This document shows positions 60,932 through 64,000 of a DNA stretch of 64,000 bases, piece by piece. Location: positions 25,361 through 89,360 of the forward strand of contig JAENRP010000086.1 of assembly GCA_024741835.1 (NCBI GenBank), in the 5' to 3' direction. Source of the stretch: Diplocarpon mali (lineage: Eukaryota > Ascomycota > Leotiomycetes > Helotiales > Drepanopezizaceae). A model generated the notes under the pieces. It made no database searches. It was not told where the DNA came from and saw only the letters and a list, made by a program, of their open reading frames with translations. Every line of letters starts with the position of its first letter. The stretch's first letter is position 1. Position numbers and translations under genes: made by a program.

Positions 60932-61841
60932 GCCTCTCTGGGGGATCAGGGGGGAGAGGCGGGATGGGTGGGTAGGTGTCTCCCCGGATCGGAGGGTGTG
61001 AGGGAGCCAGGGACTGACAAGTGCCAGGCAGATGGTGAATCGGAGCACGCTGTTCAGTTTGGATCGGCAGGAAATAGCCTCAAGCCCAGTTCCCCGGTAC
61101 GATCCAGGCTGGAAGAGCTTTCGCATGGTGACCTCCGACGTGTGCCTACTGGTTCCCCCAGACCTCTAACCTGTCCGCGATTTGCAGAAGTGTCCCCGAG
61201 AACCAGATCAGCAGTCCCGCGGACGCTGCTCGGCGCCGTACTAGGACACGCGCCTGGCAGAGAGCATGTCCTACGATCAGAGCTCGGAATGCCGCAGCGA
61301 CGTCCACGAGACTAGAGCCGGCCAGAGAGAGATCATCGTCACCCTCGCTCTCCGCCGCTTCGCTCCGCTACCCCCCATCCCGATCTCCACCCAACCCCCG
61401 TCTAGGATCTCCCTATGCCCCATCCCACGTCCAGTTTCACTTCGGGAATCCACTGCTCGTAGGTGGGCCTGGTCAACCTGCATTATACTCTAGTAGTAGT
61501 GTGATTCTTCAATTTCGAGATCCTGCATCTCTTGGCTCGGACGTCGTAGCTCCTTCCGACTCACCCTCAGGCTTCGCATTCTATGCAAAAGCTTTTACTG
61601 TACAAGGCTCCCTGCGACTACCATTTACTTCATCCAAGACGCATGGATTGCCTCGCACGATCTCTCCGTCAACGCCTCCCAATGCGCGCCGAGAAAAAAC
61701 CATGGCAAAAAAAAATAAAAAAATGCATGCGCCTGCCCATGCCCTGTGGCCCATACCGAAGAAGAAATTGCTGGGTGCGCGAGGAGGCTGTCCCTGCCGC
61801 CTTCTCCGCCGGCCCAGCGGGCCCCGTGGTGGTCTGGGTCG
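60932..61841. other. Convergent intergenic region, no gene seen
   Basis: 0.9 kb between the 3' ends of the SDR and the fucosyltransferase-like gene. Long frames on both strands reflect high GC on the left part and lack domains. Confidence 0.5.
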
Positions 61842-63687
61842 TCACCAGTCCACACCCCTCCACTCGAAATCCCCGTCAATATTAACCCAACTCCCCTGCG
61901 CCATCGCGCGCTCCCAGCCCATCATGACGGCCAGGACCTTGCAGCCCATGCTGCTCACCGTACATATGATGCGATCGCTGGATCGCCCTAGGACCGCCAG
62001 ATCCATCAGGTACGCACGTCCGACCAGCTGCCGCAAACGAAACGCCTCTTCCGTGGGCGGGAGGTTGGTATCAGGGGCCTCGGCGGCCGTGGCCGGGACG
62101 CTGGTCGGCTTCCCCAGGCTCCAGAACATGCCAGCGAAGAAACCGCCTTCCCACCCCACATTCTCGTCGACGAATTTGCGAATCGCACCCTCGTCCGCGT
62201 GCGTGGAATCGAGGCTGTTCTTGGACGCGAGCTTGATGAGCTCCTGTGCCCGCTGTGCGTGCGAGAACTCTTCCGAGTCGTAGACATCTGGGTCGTCTGA
62301 TGCCAGGACGAAGACGCTGTGCAGTTCGGCCATCACGTGCTCCTGGTCCTGGGGGCCCGACTCGCCGAGGGCGCTGAGCATGACCTCTCGCGCCTTATCA
62401 CTGTAACGCTCGAGGGGGACGTAGGAATCCTTGTACTGAAATTCGTAAGGGTGCCGATCGCCGTGACGAACGTGGATGCCGATTACCATGCCATTCTCAC
62501 TCTCGCTGTCGGGATGGGTGGTCTGGTTCGACAACGCTTCTGTGCGTTCCACGACGTGTCTCTCATCCGCTTCGGTGAGACCGAAGAGAGCCTGAAAGCC
62601 GGCATGGGCGAGGGCATAGATGGGCTGCTGACGGTGGACGTCCATCTTTCGAGTGTCTTCGAACTCCCCGACAAAGGCGTCGCCAAAGGCAAAAACGGCA
62701 GTCGCCGCCGAGACTACCAGATGCCGGGCATGATGTGGACACGGCAGCATCTCGTGTCTCGGTGGTGGTCGGCATGGGGGCATGGGGGGCGGTCGGAAAA
62801 AGTCGGTATACCTGCCATATAACCTGTTCCCGTTAGCAAGTCCCTCCGATACCAAGTGGGGAATCTCCCCACCATCGCGAGTCGTCGACGAAAAAGTGCC
62901 TCCCCTCCTTTTGCGCCAAGCCGTAAGCAATCCACATCATCATCAGCGTCTTGCCCAGGCCAGCCTCCGAAGTCTCCATCAGGAACGTCAGAGTCCTCTC
63001 GCAGACTCTCGAGTCAATCAGACCGTCCGTATTCTCCCCCAGCACCGAGCCGCCCTCTTTCATCGTCGTCTTCGCCGTGAGTCCCGGCAATAGTCCGTGT
63101 GCCTCGGCCTCGGCGACGTCCATGAAATTCTGGTCCACGCGGTAGTAGTTGTAATCGAGGTGCTGGCGGTGAGCAAACGCCCGTAGTTCCTCGACATGAT
63201 TCGCAACCTCGACGTTCTGCTGGCAGATCTCAGCATACTGCTCGGGCGCCAGCGGGAATCCGTTGTTGGGAGGGATGGAGACCGTCCACTTCGCCCGCCC
63301 CCCCTTGACGGTGACCACCACGGGGGTCGGGAAATCGGGCAATTCGGATTCTCCGACCATCTCGTACTGCTCTCCGGAGTTCGTTGCCCATCCCACGGGC
63401 CTCTCAAACGAATCTTGCTGTATCATCGTAAACACATAGTACAGAGCCACTGACACGCCCGCTGCCCAGCACAGAGCCCTGAGGTATCTTCTCGGGGTGC
63501 GGGTAGGGGTTGGCTTCTGGCCATGCCTCGGGACCAGAGCCGGGAGACCAGGCGACGGCGGCGGCGAGAGCATCAGATGGTTGAAGCTAAAGCGCGAAGA
63601 AGCCGAGGACGACGGACCCCGATCCGACGCATTGTACGCAGCGGCTCTCAGGCCCAGCCGCGGTGATTTCCGAGCCGAGATGATCAT
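61842..63687 (-). CDS. Type II membrane protein, fucosyltransferase-like (GT23-type motifs)
   Basis: Exons 62873-63687 and 61842-62823, joined over a 49-nt intron with the branch site GCTAAC; the junction gives FFVDDSRW-LYGRYTDFF; 598 residues. A short basic, Pro-rich N-terminal tail precedes one hydrophobic segment (ALCWAAGVSVALYYVFTMI, about residues 66-84), the layout of a Golgi type II enzyme. The luminal part includes ERTLTFLMETSEAGLGKTLM, MVIGIHVRHGDRHPYEFQYK, HSVFVLASDDPDVYDSEEF and ICTVSSMGCKVLAVMMGWE. HVRHGDRHPYEF resembles motif I of alpha-1,6- and protein O-fucosyltransferases (HVRRTD/RGD), and the later block resembles their acceptor/donor motif. Substrate unknown. MIISARKSPRLG is chosen as start; an upstream in-frame ATG is at 63765. 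Confidence 0.85.
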
Positions 63688-64000
63688 GTTGTCATGAGTG
63701 CAGCTGTTTTTGGTCTTCCATAAGTCGAGGCGGGGAGGCATTTGAACAGAAGTTGGCGCGGCCAACGAAGCGAAGTGAATGAGTGAAACGATGCGCCCGC
63801 AGCTGGAGGAGACGGGGGGCTATGTTGTGACTGCAAGGAAAAGCGAAACCGTGGAGTCGGGCGGATGAATTGCTTTTGCGTGCCAGCACAGGAGAAGGGT
63901 GGAGGTCTGAAAGGTGAAAAACATCAAGGGAGGAAGAGGATAAGTGGGTGAGACGGAAGGGAAACGGCGGGAGATGGGGGGGATGAATGGGTAGATGGGG
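63688..64000. other. Upstream region of the fucosyltransferase-like gene
   Basis: No gene seen. On the minus strand this is the promoter/5' UTR of the preceding gene; it is CT-rich on that strand (63890-64000), as is common in fungal promoters. Confidence 0.5.

Noticed and set aside
60200..61126. 308-codon minus-strand ORF
   Set aside because: Antisense to the GC-rich third exon of the SDR gene, composition His/Arg/Val-rich; a shadow of real coding sequence.

Overview
The window is nuclear DNA of a filamentous ascomycete (Pezizomycotina). Genes carry short introns (43-178 nt, mostly 47-66) with fungal splice signals. The single-copy genes are typical Pezizomycotina orthologues, and a block of retrotransposons is AT-rich with glutamine and tryptophan codons turned into TAA/TAG, the footprint expected of RIP (repeat-induced point mutation). 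A leotiomycete is my best guess, but that is inference.

Layout. 1-31 kb is gene-bearing: an FHA/CHK2-type checkpoint kinase (5' cut by the window), an Mdm31 mitochondrial inner-membrane protein and the divergent KH protein Pno1, a small heat-shock protein with heat-shock elements, an RRM+YTH RNA-binding protein, a 6.7-kb gene-poor stretch, the proteasome beta-6 subunit divergent from the phosphatidylinositol 4-kinase Stt4, a broken methyltransferase gene, and three genes of unknown function.

31-54.3 kb is a transposon block that resolves into one nested structure. A full-length Copia element (Copia-1, 240/242-bp LTRs, TSD TATAT) sits inside a 12-bp minisatellite, and was itself entered by a chromodomain Ty3/Gypsy element (minus strand, 279-bp LTRs) and a second Copia family (Copia-2, 299-bp LTRs, TSD GAAAC). 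Only 82 bp of Copia-1 lie between the two insertions. The Gypsy element has an extra ORF after pol, and Copia-2 has possible coding sequence on the opposite strand between pol and its 3' LTR. All ORFs are broken.

54.3-64 kb: 2.7 kb beyond the transposons lies a previously easy-to-miss three-exon gene for a 93-residue secreted protein with eight cysteines (effector-like). It is followed by a divergent pair for sugar/polyol oxidation (zinc polyol dehydrogenase and SDR oxidoreductase) and a type II membrane fucosyltransferase-like protein.

The genes do not form one pathway. The only functional pairing suggested by arrangement is the polyol dehydrogenase/SDR pair sharing a 436-bp promoter. Exon joins were worked out by eye from splice signals, reading phase and family conservation.
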